From Taudactylus pleione (Eukaryota; Chordata; Amphibia; Anura; Myobatrachidae), in contig JAUIMM010000171.1 of the NCBI GenBank assembly GCA_031769625.1, forward strand, positions 1,178,001 to 1,242,000: a stretch of DNA of 64,000 bases, in the 5' to 3' direction. Shown piece after piece: positions 10,500 to 22,695 of this stretch. Within the stretch, counting starts at the first letter, position 1. Each line of letters starts with the position of its first letter. The translations under genes were made by a program, and so were the position numbers. The notes below the pieces were generated by a model, which saw only the letters and a program-made list of their open reading frames with translations, had not been told where the DNA came from and did not search any database.

Positions 10500-12600
10500 T
10501 GTCCCCTAGCCTTACTCCTCTCCCTGTGCATCTCCAGAATTATTTCCTACTGTGCCTCTCCAGAACTATCCCCCAGTGCATCTCCAGCACTATCCCCTCC
10601 CCCTGTGCTTTTCTACCCATGTGCTTGGTGTGTCTTTCAGTCTCTGGCTACAGTCTGCCTGTGTCTCTCCAGCCGTTTGTGACTTTTCAGGTCCAGGCCC
10701 AGTGTCTCTCCAGATCCAGGCCCCGTGTCTCTCTCCAGGCCCCCCCTGCATCTCTCCATTTGTACCCCTGTATCTTTCCAGACCCCCCAAAGCCCCTCCA
10801 TTTTCAGCCCCCCTACATCTCTCCAGGCCCCCTGTGTTTCTCCTTCTCCATGCCCCCTTGTGACTCTCTAGGTCCCCTGCATCTCTCCAGGCCCCCCAGT
10901 GTCTCTCCATCAACAGCCCTCCTGCATCTCTCTAGACCCCACTGTGTCTCTCCTTCCCTAGGCTCCCTTGTGTCTCTCCAGGCCCCCCTGTGTCTATCCA
11001 TCTCCAGGCCCCCTGCACCTCTCCAGGTCTCCTGTCTATTCAAGCTTCCTTAATCTCTTCATCTCCAGACCCCATTTCATCTCTCCATCTCCAGGCCCCC
11101 TGTATCTCTTCAGCCCCCCATGTGTTTTTTCATGCCCCCTGAGTCTCCAGGTCCTCTTGCATCTCTCCACTCCCAGGCCCTATTGTGTCTCTCCAGAGCC
11201 CCTATGTCTCTCCAACCAGGCCCCCTGCATCTCTCCAAGCACACTTGCATATTTTCAGGCCCCTTTTGTCTCTTCATCTCCAGACCCTTCTGTGCATCTC
11301 CAAGCCTCCCTGCATCTCTCCAGTCCCACATGCATTTCTCCAGGCTCCATATCTCTCTTCAAGCCCCTCCCCCGCATCTCTCCATTTGTACCCCTGTGTC
11401 TCTCCAGACCTCCTATATCCTTCCATTTTCAGCCCCCCTTGCATCTCTCCAGGTCCCCATGTCTCTCCATCCCCAGGCCACCTTGTCTCTCCAGCTCCAG
11501 TCATCCTGCATATCTCTAGGCCCTCCAGTGTCTCTCTAGGCTCCTCTGTGACTCTCCAGACCTCCCTATGTTTCTCTATCTCCAGGTCTTCCTGCATCTC
11601 TCCATCCCTAGACTCCCTTGTGTATCTCCAGGCCCCCTGTGTCTCTCCATCTCCAGGCCCCCCTGCACCTCTCCAGGCCTCCTGTGTCTCTTCAAGCTCC
11701 TTTCATCTCTTCATCTTCGGGCCCCTTTGTCTCTTCATCTCTAGACCCCCTGCATCTCTCTATCTCCAAGCCCCCCTGTGTCTATCTAGGCCACCTGTGT
11801 CTCTCCAGGCCTTTCTGTTTTTCAGGTCCCCCTGTGTCTCTTAGTCTCCCGTCCCCTTGCCTCTTTCCACTCCCAGGCCCCATTATGTCTCTCCAGGTCC
11901 CCTGTGTCTCGCCATATCCAGGGCCCCCTGCATCTCTCTAGGCACCCTTGCATCTCTTCAGGCCCCCTTTGTCTCTTCATCTCCACACCCCCTGGGTCTC
12001 TCCATCTCTAGCCCCCCTGCATCTCTCCATTTCCAGGCCCCTCTGTACATCTCCAGGGCCCTTTGCATTTCTCCATCTGCAGGCCATGTGCATCTCTTCA
12101 CCCCCAGGCCCCCTTATATCTCTCTAGGCACCATATGTCTCTCTAGGCCCTCTGGAATCTCTATCCATCCACCTCTGTGTCTCTCTAGGCCCCCTGTGTC
12201 TCTCTCCATGCCCCCTTGCATCCCCAAGGGCCCACTGTGCTTCTTGATCTCCAGACCCCCTTAGTGTCTCTCCACCCCCAGGTCCCTTTGTGTCTCTCCA
12301 GGCCTTCCTATGTTTCTTCATCTCCAGGCCCCCTTGCGTCTCTACATGCCCCCTTCATCTCCAAGCCTTTCTGTGTTTCTCCATCTCCATTCCTCCTGTA
12401 TCTCTCTATGGTCCCTATCTCTTTAGGATCCCTGTGTTTCTCTCCAGGCCTCCTGCATGTCATTAGGCCACCTGTGTCTCTCTACCTCCAGCCCCCCAGT
12501 GTCTCTTTAAGCCCTCTATGTCTCTCTAGACCAGTCTGTTTCTCTCAAAGCCACCCATGTGTCTATCTCCAGGCCTCCTGTTTTTCTCCATGCCCCGGAC
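10500..12600. repeat. Pyrimidine-rich minisatellite (CTCTCCAGGCCCCC unit)
   Basis: About 2.1 kb of diverged tandem units of roughly 25-35 bp built from TGTGTCTCTCCA, TCTCCAGGCCCCC and CTGCATCTCTCC. The plus strand is almost purine-free. Several overlapping proline/serine/leucine-rich frames of 100-220 codons here are artefacts of the composition. Confidence 0.9.
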
Positions 12601-13137
12601 CGTCTTGGGGTGTTAATGCTTTGGCCCTGGAGACCCAGTGATAGGGTCTCCTGGCTGTGGCATTACACCCTGGTCGGTTTGGGTCCGGTGCTGGTTTTAA
12701 ATATAGGGGAACCCTTACATATTTCCCCCTATCTTTGAAAACCAGAACAGGCCCTGCAGTCAGGTGCTGGTTCCTAAATTACAGGGGAGCTCTACATGTT
12801 TTGTTCCCCATAATTTTAGGAACCAGGACTGGCTGTGTAGTACAGGGCTGGTTATGCTTTTAAGGGGGAGCCGTACGTCATTTTGTTTAAATATTTAACC
12901 CTTTTGTTTACAAGTATAAAACAAGCAGCCTTCACATATCTCACTGATATATGCAGGCTACTTGTTTGGGAGATATAGAAAAAGGTGTCTGCGCAAGTAT
13001 CAGTACACAAATCACAAGGCTGTTAAATAATTAATCATATAAATTTATTACACATATAAATGAACTGCAGTTCAATATAAAAACATATTTAGTCATCACA
13101 TATGAAATAACTCTGGGGTATAAACATTGGCAGAATG

Positions 13138-13699
13138 TTACTGAATTCTGATGCAATCATGCAAATAGTCCCAAAACAGGTGTTAAGAATGAATGTGGAT
13201 AATTATTCCCCTCTAGATGTTAAGAGGGTAATTAAATGCAATGATATATAGCATAGGTTTCAAATATTGCTTCAGAAGTGTATAGTCACCAATTAGGACC
13301 CCAAAGGCAGAGGGTAGTATCCAAGCTGTGTGTGTTCACAGCACTTGATGCTGTGAATTGAATAACGGAAGGTCTCCTGACCAAGTCCGTACTCCCACGT
13401 CTTCCTTCTGAAGGGAGATGTGGGAGTACGGACTTGGTCAGGAGACATTCTGTTATTCAATTCACAGCATCAAGCACTGTGAACACACACAGCTTGGAAA
13501 TCGGGGATACTACCCTCTGCCTTTGGGGTCCTAATTGGTGACTATACACTTCTGAAGCAATATTTGAAAACTATGCTATATACTATATATCATTGCATTT
13601 AATTACCCTCTTAACATCTAGAGGGAATAATTATCCACTTTCATTCTTAACATCTGTTTTGGGACTATTTGCACAATTGCATCAGTATTCAGTAATAAT
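13138..13699. repeat. 562-bp near-perfect palindrome
   Basis: The left arm starts TTACTGAATTCTGATGCAAT and the right arm ends ATTGCATCAGTATTCAGTAA. The inner arms are GACCAAGTCCGTACTCCCAC and its complement around a spacer of about 20 bp near 13,410. The arms of about 270 bp differ by only a few substitutions and small indels. A transcript across it would fold into one long hairpin. Confidence 0.9.
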
Positions 13700-13815
13700 T
13701 ATTTATCAGCCTTGGCATAGCTAAATGCAGTGGAGGGTTCCGTCTCCCTGGAAACCCCCCTTCCCAGCCCACACCATGACCACAATACAAATAGTAATGT
13801 AATAGAATTTTACTC

Positions 13816-14095
13816 TTGCTGCATGTTCTTCACAGTATCACAAATGAAATAATTAGCACCACCTGTGGATCTTTTAACATGTACCTATAGATTGTAAACT
13901 TGCAAGCAGGGCCTTCCTACCTATATATATCTGTCTGTTATTACCCAGTTTTGTTCTAAATAGTTGTTTCCAATTGTAAAGCGCAATGGAATATGCTGCG
14001 CTATATAAGAAACTGTTAATAAATAAATATATCAGTCAGAAATAAATAACCTATGCACCAATAGGAGATCTGGAAAACATGCACTGTTAGGGATG
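13816..14095. mobile_element. hAT-like fragment split by a LINE tail
   Basis: Words GCATGTTCTTCACAG, AATAATTAGCACCACCTGTGGATC and, after an interruption, CTGGAAAACATGCACTG match the family at 150-342 and 32,104-32,210. The interruption at 13,887-14,037 is LINE-derived. Confidence 0.45.
13887..14037 (+). mobile_element. CR1/L2-like LINE 3' tail
   Basis: Contains the usual run seen at vertebrate CR1/L2 3' ends: GTAAACTTGCAAGCAGGGCC, then AATTGTAAAGCGCAATGG, then GCGCTATATAAGAAACTG and AATAAATAAATA. No coding portion remains, so it is a strongly 5'-truncated insertion. Confidence 0.6.
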
Positions 14096-14819
14096 TGCTG
14101 CTATAGAGCCCAATATGTACATATATGTCCAGGGCAATGCTAGGTTATTCTGCTGCTCCCTCAGACTCCCGGACTTGCTCTAATACTCTGGAATGGTGCC
14201 CACATCAAAAATAAAAGCATTCAGCTCAGGCAGGATGGCCCTACTGCAGAATCTAATGGCTTACTGTGATCGCTGGTCCTGTATATGCTGGAATTATGAC
14301 ACACGATACACTTTGTATGATGCTAATTAATGTAAGTACTAATTCTACCCTCTACATGGACTGGTCACACTCACTCTAAAATCAAGCATTTGGAAACCCC
14401 CCTCTAGAAATCCTGCGTTTGCCACTGCTTGGGATTTGTGTACTGATACTTGCGCAGACACCTTTTTCTATATCTATACGTTTTGTGAGGGTACTCTGCA
14501 GAAATCCACCTGGTGTCAGCAGCAAGTGTCTACACTAAACAGTATTTGTGCATTAAGTGCACCCAATTTTTCCTTCTTTTTTGCTTGTTTGGGAGAGTTA
14601 GGCAAAGAGAAGACACTGCAATCACAGGTGAGTAATATTCTAAACTTGCTACTCAGAGGAGAAATCTCGATCTGCTTCACCATCGGCCATCTCACTCTCA
14701 GCTAAACTCACTTCTTAGTACATTTGTGAGTTTCAGGAGCCTCAAATCACCCAAGTTTTGGCGATGCTAATCGAGTTGAAAAGAAAAAACAAAACCAGAC
14801 TCAATTCTTAGTAAATTTA

Positions 14820-15195
14820 ACCCTAAGCATCTTTGAGCAGGGTCCTCATCCCTCCTGTTCTCACACACTTCTCTTGCACACCACCTGAACTCTACAGCCC
14901 CTCCTGGCACTGTACCCCCGCACTCCACTCCGCCGATGCTTTGCACTACTTTCTGCGGCATCAAACCTGTTAGTCGCGCCCACGCTATTCGGCACAGGTT
15001 TCAGTCGATGCTGAATACTCTACCCTCACCCCGTGCTTCCGTAACTGTATAGTGCAGTGACAGTTGTGGTGCATGTTTACTATTATATACGGGTTACTGT
15101 ACTGTACTCTGTTTCTCATGCTGTTTTATTTTTTGCCTTAGTTACAGTGCTCTGGAACACTTGTGGCACCCTATAAATAAAGTGTAATAATAATG
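14820..15195 (+). mobile_element. CR1/L2-like LINE 3' tail
   Basis: Begins near TTGAGCAGGGTCCTC and ends CACCCTATAAATAAAGTG followed by TAATAATAA, the layout of vertebrate CR1/L2 3' ends. Non-coding, 5'-truncated. Recognised by motif only. Confidence 0.5.
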
Positions 15196-15982
15196 TTGAA
15201 GATGGTTTCCACTTGTTTCAAATTTGCCAGAATGCTTCTTTTCTCCTTATATTTTATAGAAATAATTCTTGCCATAAAAATAGAAATATACCTGGAATTT
15301 ACTCAATTTTCATGGAAAAAAAGCAAGCTAAAGAGAGATGTTATTTATGGAAAACTACTACTGTTTTGAAAACATATAAATAAAAAGCTCCTTAAATTCA
15401 GCTAATACCAGTTTACTTGTTTTACTAACAGCTCATTACCATCCACTAGATATATTTAATTTCATGATTATGCAGAAAATTAGTTATAGCAAAAGCTATA
15501 ATACAAGCTACAAGGTACTTACATATCTCTGCTATAAAATAGCTTTGCTTCACAAAAATTATGTCTTTAGGGGCATATTTATTATATAATGTATTTCCCT
15601 CTACATTAAATATCTTCTCTTATTACTGCTAATCAAGGCGATAACAGATGAAGTTTTGGGGCAATTTACTAAGAAACCTTACTTGGGATATTACAGTACA
15701 TCTGATAAGTCAGTAGGTAGTGAAAGTTTAGTAAATGCCAAAGATATCTGTCATATCTCTGGCAGTCGAGCAATAATACATAACAAATCTGTTCAATTGT
15801 GTCCCAATCTTGTGAAAATTACCATTATAGAAGGATTTATGGCTTGACACAGTTCAAAAGGCTCCTTAATTCTACTTTAAGGAATTATGGACAGAAACAT
15901 ACACATTGTTCCTCATTTATCTCAAAGGATTACATTATTTTTTTTGTTTGTTTGTTTTGCTTATCATTATCTTTTTATCTTC

Positions 15983-16125
15983 CTTATTTATAAAGCACTA
16001 ATTTAGTGTGTACCATTTTGCATTGAGAGGATCATGATAAAAACAAATTACATACAATGAAATAAAATAAATGGTAAAGTTGGCCCTGCCCAAATGAGTT
16101 TATAATCTAAGAGGAGTGGGGAACA
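15983..16125 (+). mobile_element. Possible LINE/SINE-derived fragment
   Basis: TTTATAAAGCACTAATTT followed by TTGGCCCTGCCCAAATGAG and TTATAATCTAAGAGG resembles 3' segments of repeats common in amphibian DNA. Short and diverged, so assignment is tentative. Confidence 0.3.
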
Positions 16126-16179
16126 CTTAATACATAAAGTGGAGGATTAACATATGTAGCTGCTTGTGGGGAAAGTGTG

Positions 16180-17134
16180 TGTCTCACTTTGGGGTATTAG
16201 CCTTACTTATCCTGTCCGGCAAGGTCATATCTTGGTGTCAAGCACTTTTCCTGGCTGCCAGCAGCATTCCTAAATTTCAGTGTCTCCAATGTATGCAAAC
16301 ATCCTGACTGCATAGGCACGGCCATATTGGATTCAGTCAGGTGGACACTCTCAACCAGTCACATCACAGGAGCAGCACTCACATGATCACTGCTACCAAT
16401 GGAGAGGGAGAGCGCCCTATATAAACCAGCTGCTGTGAGCTACTCATTACCAGAACAACTTACTTCTTAGGAAGAGTATTCTCCCTGTCTCTGTAGCAAA
16501 AGAATCCTCATTCCATCCAGGAATTCTCCTCCAGCAAGGACTCTGTGTTACCATCCATCATCTGTCATCTGCAGTGCTCTACTTACACCTAGCCCTTGTG
16601 TTGCTACATAACCTCATACCGGTCCACCTGCTAGCACCTCCAAGGTGTAGGTTTTTTCTGAATTCTGGTTATCTGGTAGCTAGGGCTAGTGCTGAGTCTC
16701 AGGTTACATTTCCAGTTCTGTGCTTATTTGTGGAGCCCAGATCTGTGTGTCTCCAGATGCACAGGTCTGAGCTGTCCACTTTTAGTCTCAGTTCTGAGTT
16801 TTGAGTTTATAATCAAGTTTATATATGGCTCTGAGACTCTACTTGTCTGTTTTATAAGTTCCAGTAGTGGGTACCAGCCTCTAGTTCTTGAAGATCGGGT
16901 GCTGAGGCTGAGTTTGCCACGATCAGTTCCAGAGTCTAATTTCCATGGATTTCAGTTCCTAATTCCAGTCCAGGCTCTAATTTCAGGGTCATTCCCTATT
17001 CCCGATGATACTTTGGTCCTGGTCATATTAGATGAGCAGAAGTTTCATTAAAGCTTCTAGTTTCAGCTTTCAATCAGCTTCAACTAGATCCAAGGGTACC
17101 GGTATAGAACAAACAAATACAGGCAATCGTGACA
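16180..17134 (+). mobile_element. Solo LTR with 5-bp target duplication
   Basis: Begins TGTCTCACTTTGGGG and ends CAATCGTGACA, giving the TGTC...GACA boundary of retrotransposon or retroviral LTRs. The 5-mer GTGTG flanks both sides (16,175-16,179 and 17,135-17,139). Inside are CCAAT (about 16,396), TATATAAA (16,418-16,425) and a late ATTAAA. No internal coding region or second LTR is adjacent, so it is a solo LTR left by recombination. Ty3/Gypsy or ERV origin cannot be decided from this. Confidence 0.75.
16418..16425 (+). promoter_or_regulatory. TATA box of the solo LTR
   Basis: TATATAAA lies about 240 bp inside the LTR and about 20 bp downstream of a CCAAT motif, the usual U3 promoter spacing. 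Activity is unknown. Confidence 0.5.
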
Positions 17135-17313
17135 GTGTGTAGCTACTGTACAGCAGCTTTGTCAAGTACCAATAAAGCAGATATACTTGGCCTCAGACTA
17201 CATATATGTCTTGTCTTATTGTATCCTTATACTTGTATCTTCAGATGTTTTCTAAAAAGGTTGGCTCAATATAGATGAAGATCCACATTTATTTCCTAGC
17301 ACGCAATGTGATT

Positions 17314-17572
17314 CATACTTACCTACTTTTTTCAACCTGTCTCCATGAGAAGCCCGTAGAGGGGATAAAAAAAATGCACCCGCTATTACTGTTTTTATCT
17401 TCCCCATTCTGCCCACTTCACTAGGAAGCGGGCGGGATGCGAGAGATCTGGTCACTCTTCCGGGAGTGCGGGAGGACTACCAGAAAAGAAAGCTTTCTTT
17501 AGTTGGACCAATCTTGGAGTCCTTCTAGTTTTCAGGAGCCTCCCGACACTTCCAGGAGAGTAGGTGAGTATG
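17314..17572. repeat. Foldback of the CATACTTACCTACT family
   Basis: The left end CATACTTACCTACTTT mirrors the right end GAGAGTAGGTGAGTATG. The inner parts carry TCTCCATGAG- and CTCCCGACACTTCC-like stems. Related to the foldbacks at 23,527, 23,741, 24,258 and 54,345. Confidence 0.5.
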
Positions 17573-17920
17573 TTGTAATTGCACCTGTAACAGACCTGCA
17601 TGCTACTGTGAATGTGGCCCTTATACTGCAACTGCAGTTGGAAAACAAATTACTAAAATCAGAAGTAATATTTACATCACATTATAAAAGAGTCAGGGTA
17701 GCAGGTACACATTCCATACACTCTCCTTACACTTAAACTATTATTTAATTTGCTTTTGGCAAAGAAGTGAGTGATTGCAGAGAAATGGCTGATGCCTGAG
17801 CTGACCTTTGACACAAAACATAAAAAAGAGATAATATTATGTTTAAATTATTACAGACGTAGGATAATGTTATCCAATTATACAGGTAACCATAAAAGTG
17901 ACACAGGTGGTGCACTCTTT

Positions 17921-18818
17921 GGCCCCTATTTACTACAATATGCATTTCAAATTCGGTTGTAGTGTGATATGTTCGCCTAAATTCACATGGCGAATTTAGG
18001 AAATATCACAGGAATGTAAGACGTTTTGCATGCAGCAGAGCTTGCAAGAAAGCTCTGTCCCTGCAAATCCAATTCACACATTTCTCACTGTATTTTTCAC
18101 AAAAAATACCGTGAGAAGTTGTGCGCGCATGCACCGCTGTCGGCTAGAGCTATCCCCTCACCCACCGCCCAGCCCCCCCTTCCTTGCCCCTCCGCTTACC
18201 TGCCCGGTGATCGGTGAGCTCTCTCCTCCAGTCAGCTGGTTTCTGGGCTCCTGGTCTCTGATCCCGGTCAGCTGATGTGTGTTGTAAACTGAGATGCCGG
18301 TTTACAGCACAGCTGACTGGCATCACAGTGCAGGAGCCCGGCGACCAGCTGACTGGAGGAAAGAGATCACTGATCACCAGACCCCTGGATGCAGGTAAGT
18401 GTTTGGGGCTTTTATTTGTTTTTTTTTACAGTGATCAGCTTGCTCTCTATTTAGAATAAAAAGCTGATCACAGAGGCCAGCTCCCGGCTCTGCTCTGCCT
18501 GTCAGAGCAGAGCAAGAGTTGGGGAAATTTGAGGGAAACCTTACTTGACGCCATCTCCTGATAATGTTATCGCCACCCTCCCACCACCCTGGTATGTTCT
18601 TCTCATTTCCCCTTAGAACATTTCAAGCAAATCACATTTTCTGTTAGATGTATGAAAAATGTGATCTGCTTACTTAAATTATGCAAATTAAAGGGCTTGA
18701 AGTAGTTTTTCATGAAAACTGCTCCAAAAGCCCTTAATACATTTAGTGAAACTTAAATAATATGAAAAGGGCATTTTCACATTATTTTAGTTAAAAGAAA
18801 AAATTGATAACTAGGGCC
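17921..18818 (-). mobile_element. MITE family GGGCTCTATTTA, inverted diverged copy
   Basis: Starts GGCCCCTATTTACTACAATATGC and ends in an inverted, diverged form of the 7,249 left end (TTTTCACATTATTTTAGTT...). Shares the AAGCTCTGTCCCTGCAA, GCGCATGCACC and GTCAGCTGG segments with copies 1 and 2. Its uninterrupted AAGCTCTGTCCCTGC word gives the empty site for the insertion at 50,281. Confidence 0.65.
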
Positions 18819-20043
18819 GATTGTGAGGAAGTGTTCTGTCCATAGATTGCTGAAAGAAAAATTGTGTTATGTATACATGATGTTAATTGTTATCATGTTG
18901 ATAGCTACTACCTTGTACTGTATTTTGGGAGGGATTTTTTATTTGCTTTTCAAATTTGTACCCGTTACATTTTTCACATTTTGACAACATGAATGTTTTT
19001 TCTGCATTATACATTTTATCTAACATTTTCTTTAACTGGATAACAGTTCTTTGACAAGCAGAATAGACCTTATTACATTTAAGGAGCTTTCAGTAAAAAG
19101 TTGCTGCAACATGCAAACAGAGGGAAAAAAAACTTGATTGAATATCTAGATCTATGTTTTGACTCGTAGAACTGTGCTTGGGAAGCTACTTTCAGCAATA
19201 ACAAAGCTGCCATCATGCATGACAAGCACTAAACGCATATGGTTTTGGAACAAAACAGCAAGACTTTGCTTGACCTTGCTGGGCTGTTGAGAACAACTCA
19301 GCAAATGGTGATAGAAGATAATTAGGTAACGCACACAAAATTCAGAGCATAAAAGTATGAAAGAAATGACATGGACCACCAGGTATATCATTGTCTAGCC
19401 TGTATAACTATTTTCTGTCTCTTGCGTCTTCATAATGCTTTCCCCTCCAATATTCCCCATGATTAAACCATGTAATTAGCCAGGAAAAATTCATTGAGAA
19501 ACGTCTTGTAACCCCTGTCGGAATGGGGCATAAACGGAACTGAACAGAGAATATTAAAGTTTCTTACTAGCTGAGTTAGCAGTGTTACTTTGCCCATTTA
19601 GTGGATTTATCGTTTCCAAGCCACAAGATCTCACATTTAAATGCGTGTTAATAATTCTGTCATCAAAGACAACGACCTTCTCCAGCCATTAGGATATACG
19701 ATTTGGCTGCTGGGGAAAACATCCATTTGGTTTCTGCAAGCAGAGAAAAAAAATAAAAAAACACAAAGAAATAAAAAGCTTGAGAAAAAGTATCACAGAT
19801 TTTTCTAAAGATATAAAAGTGTTGAAGGGTAAATGTTTAAATGTCAAAATGATGCCTTTTAACCATATGTTTTACTCTAAATGGTTAGCCTTGTGGGAAT
19901 AAACCAAAAAGAAAACAGTAAAAATTTTAGTGCATCAAGTTCTCTTACAAGTAAATTACTACATTGGACCTTGCCCTCACCCTTGTAAAATTAGCCTCCA
20001 TGCAATTGTTTTAATGCGTCATCTAATATCACATTAAAGATTC
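18819..20043. other. No recognised repeat; candidate low-copy non-coding DNA
   Basis: No tandem, inverted or transposon signal recognised. The part at about 19,480-19,740 is less AT-rich and non-repetitive by eye but has no open frame with coding character. Confidence 0.4.
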
Positions 20044-20577
20044 AGGACATCATTCAGAGTCGGTCGAAGCGGCCGCACGGTCGTACGGGAAAAGGGGCCG
20101 GATATGCAATTGATTCCCTCGCAAGTTGTGTCCCTAAGTTCGGATCGGTAGCTGGCCGACCAAGGGGAGGAAGCGGCCGGAAATCAAAAAAATACACCCA
20201 CTTCTCGTACGCATTGCACATCATCTCCGGGCATATAAGGATTAATCGAGACCATCGGAACTGGTCGCAGAGCTTAAGGTTGACCATACCCTCTCTTAAG
20301 CACTACAATCATGTCAGTGTAAAAACCTCCCATGTCACATGTGCCATGACGCTACTTTGCATGCCTGCGTTCGGATCTCCACTCCCCTGTTTTCAAGCAC
20401 CTTCCCCTGTTACCACCCACAAACGCCTGTCTGTCACTCAAACTACCGACCTGGCTGTGTTCAAGGAGAGAGAAATTTCTGATCATAGCGGCTAGTTTGC
20501 GCACGCGCATTGCGAACTTTACGCATGTGCAGTATAGCGAACATCGGTGCGCTTCGACCGTCTCTGAATGAGGTCCT
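20044..20577 (-). mobile_element. MITE family GGGCCTGATTCAGAG (type 2), inverted copy
   Basis: Ends AGGACATCATTCAGAG and CTCTGAATGAGGTCCT. The interior is the reverse complement of 47,696-48,294 and 50,281-50,814, including the shared block CAAGCACCTTCCCCTGTTAC and ACCCACAAACGCCTG. The most diverged of the three copies. Confidence 0.75.
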
Positions 20578-21352
20578 CAGTCCCAACAAGTAGAGTCAAA
20601 GTAATATAGAAGCAATGATAAGTTTGAATGATGACAAAGAAGTTGTGGTAATGAAGCCTAAAAAATGGTCTAATTAATGAATTCCTGATTATGCAATACA
20701 CAGTCAATAGCTGCAAGTCTAAAGAAATATGTGTCACATCTTAGGGTCTGTACAGGGCCGGTTCTATGATTACGCAAGGTACACGGCCGCGTAGAGCGCC
20801 ACATAGTGAAGGGCGCCGCGGCCGCGACCATGCGATTTATTAATTCACTTAGCCACTAGCACTGAAGAAGTGAGAGCGGGCAGACTGTGTCACTATGACA
20901 CAGCTGCACTGCGGTTCCAATGGGCGGCCGTCCGATGGCTTGTTTGCGGTGACGTCACGCCGCAAGGTTGCAAACAGGGCTGGCGGGAGGAGAGTGACAG
21001 CTGTAGCCCACCTTTGTTCCTACTGCACGGCAGACTGAGACCGCCCGTCCGGACCACCAGTGACACGGAGGGGGAGCATTGCAGTCAGGTCGGCCCTTTA
21101 ATTACGCCGGGCATATTGAGGGGAAGTATCCACAGGGCGCAGGCAGTCTTCAGCTGCTCTCTTCATGCCTGGCGCCAGGGGACAGGTAAAGGATGCACCC
21201 GGCCCCCTACTGCTCAAATTGTGTTCACTTTATAACACAAAACAAATAAAGAAGGACACACACTCCGTTTGTCTGATCGATATGAGACAGGCTCCGCATC
21301 CGAGTCCTGGATGGGGGAGGTAAGAATCTACCTCAAATTTCCACTGTTCCGT

Positions 21353-21601
21353 GTAGCAGCAGATTAACCCCTGCATTGCTGGAACTGGCCACTGTAGATA
21401 ATGTAGCAGCAGATTAACCCCTGAATTGCTGGAACTGGCCACTGTAGATACTGTATCTACAGTGGCCAGTTCCAGCAATTCAGGGGTTAATCTGCTGCTA
21501 CATTATCTACAGTGGCCAGTTCCAGCAATGTAGGGGTTAATCTGCTGCTACATTATCTACAGTGGCCAGTTCCAGCAATGTAGGGGTTAATCTGCTGCTA
21601 C
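21353..21601. repeat. 50-bp units arranged as two inverted and three direct copies
   Basis: The unit GTAGCAGCAGATTAACCCCTG... repeats at 50-bp spacing (21,353 and 21,403), then switches orientation at a sharp dyad centred on 21,452 (ACTGTAGATACTGTATCTAC) and continues as about three units on the other strand to 21,601. The units are almost identical. Confidence 0.9.
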
Positions 21602-22440
21602 AGTGGAGATGAGTTGCCTGGCTGTCCCTAGTCTACACAAGCTACTATTCAGGCTCTGGAAGCAGCAGTAATGTAATGCTCTCCTGGAAGGAGCAAGTAA
21701 AGAACTGCTTATAACTTCATTGTCTCAATAGCTGCCTCCAATGCACTGGGGAATGGGGAGGCACAGCATGCATGCACAGTCACTAGCAGGAATACATCCA
21801 TTTATACACAAACCCCCTCTTACCAGCCTGTCACCAGGAGGGATGCTGTCACCACCTGCAGAACAGCAACAGGTACTGGGAGCCTTCTCCCTGCAGTTTC
21901 AGCCCTATTCCTGATATGCACTCTAACTCTGACTCCTACTTCCCCTGACCACCTGCATGACATCACTCATAAAGCTACTGATTGACTGTGACCAGTGTCA
22001 GTCTGGCTGAGGGGTATCCCCTATACTCATCACTACCGCTTTGTGCTACCTTCCTGACCCTCCATGCCCACCTCTACATCTCTGCACTATCCCTCCTGGC
22101 CCCTTCATACTCGCCTCTCTCTGCCCTACCACCCTGACCCTTCCATACTGTACCTACTACTAGGTATCTGCACTATTTCCTGAATCCTCCATGCCCACCA
22201 CTGCCTTCTGCACTACCCCCCTGACCCTTCAATATCTGCTTCTATCCCTGCACTACTGCCCACACCCCTCCATATTGTACCTGCCACTATGTACCCGCAC
22301 TTCACCCTGAATCAGGCTCTATCTATCTAATCTTAACCTGGGGGAGGTATTGGGGAGGGGAGGGAGTAGGCAGAAGTTTTCCTAGGGTGTTCGTCTAGGG
22401 TGTCGAGAAACCTTGCACCGGCTGTGACTGTGAGAGCGAA

Positions 22441-22538
22441 TGGGTGACTGTGTGTGTGTGCAAGAGAGAGAGAGAGAGAGAGAGAGTGGGTGACTGTGTG
22501 TGTGCGAGAGAGAGAGAGAGAGAGAGAGAGAATGGGTG

Positions 22539-22594
<56 letters not shown>

Positions 22595-22657
22595 AGAGAG
22601 AGAGAGAGAGTGGGTGACTGTGTGTGTGTGTGCGAGAGAGAGAGAGAGTGGGTGACT

Positions 22658-22695
<38 letters not shown>

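Larger units (their letters stand above)
9884..12640. repeat. Dispersed repeat family with C/T minisatellite, copy 1
   Basis: The 5' part (TTCTCTGCAACGGGGAACCTCTGA, ATATAACCAATG, GTATCAGTAATATG) aligns colinearly with 44,560-44,838 plus 46,344 onward. In both copies a pyrimidine-rich minisatellite follows. This copy is split by a small MITE at 10,057-10,341, while copy 2 is split by a hAT element. The outer limits are approximate and the superfamily is unknown. Confidence 0.6.
12972..14474. mobile_element. Element bounded by 42-bp perfect inverted repeats
   Basis: 12,972-13,013 and 14,433-14,474 are perfect reverse complements over 42 bp (core GTGTCTGCGCAAGTATC). The interior holds a 562-bp palindrome, a hAT-like fragment and a LINE tail. 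This looks like a non-autonomous element that later received insertions, but no target duplication was seen at the outer ends and the superfamily is unknown. Confidence 0.55.

Noticed and set aside
10451..12641. Overlapping Pro/Ser/Leu-rich frames up to 219 codons in several frames
   Set aside because: Pyrimidine-rich DNA lacks stops in several frames at once, so open frames are expected by composition.
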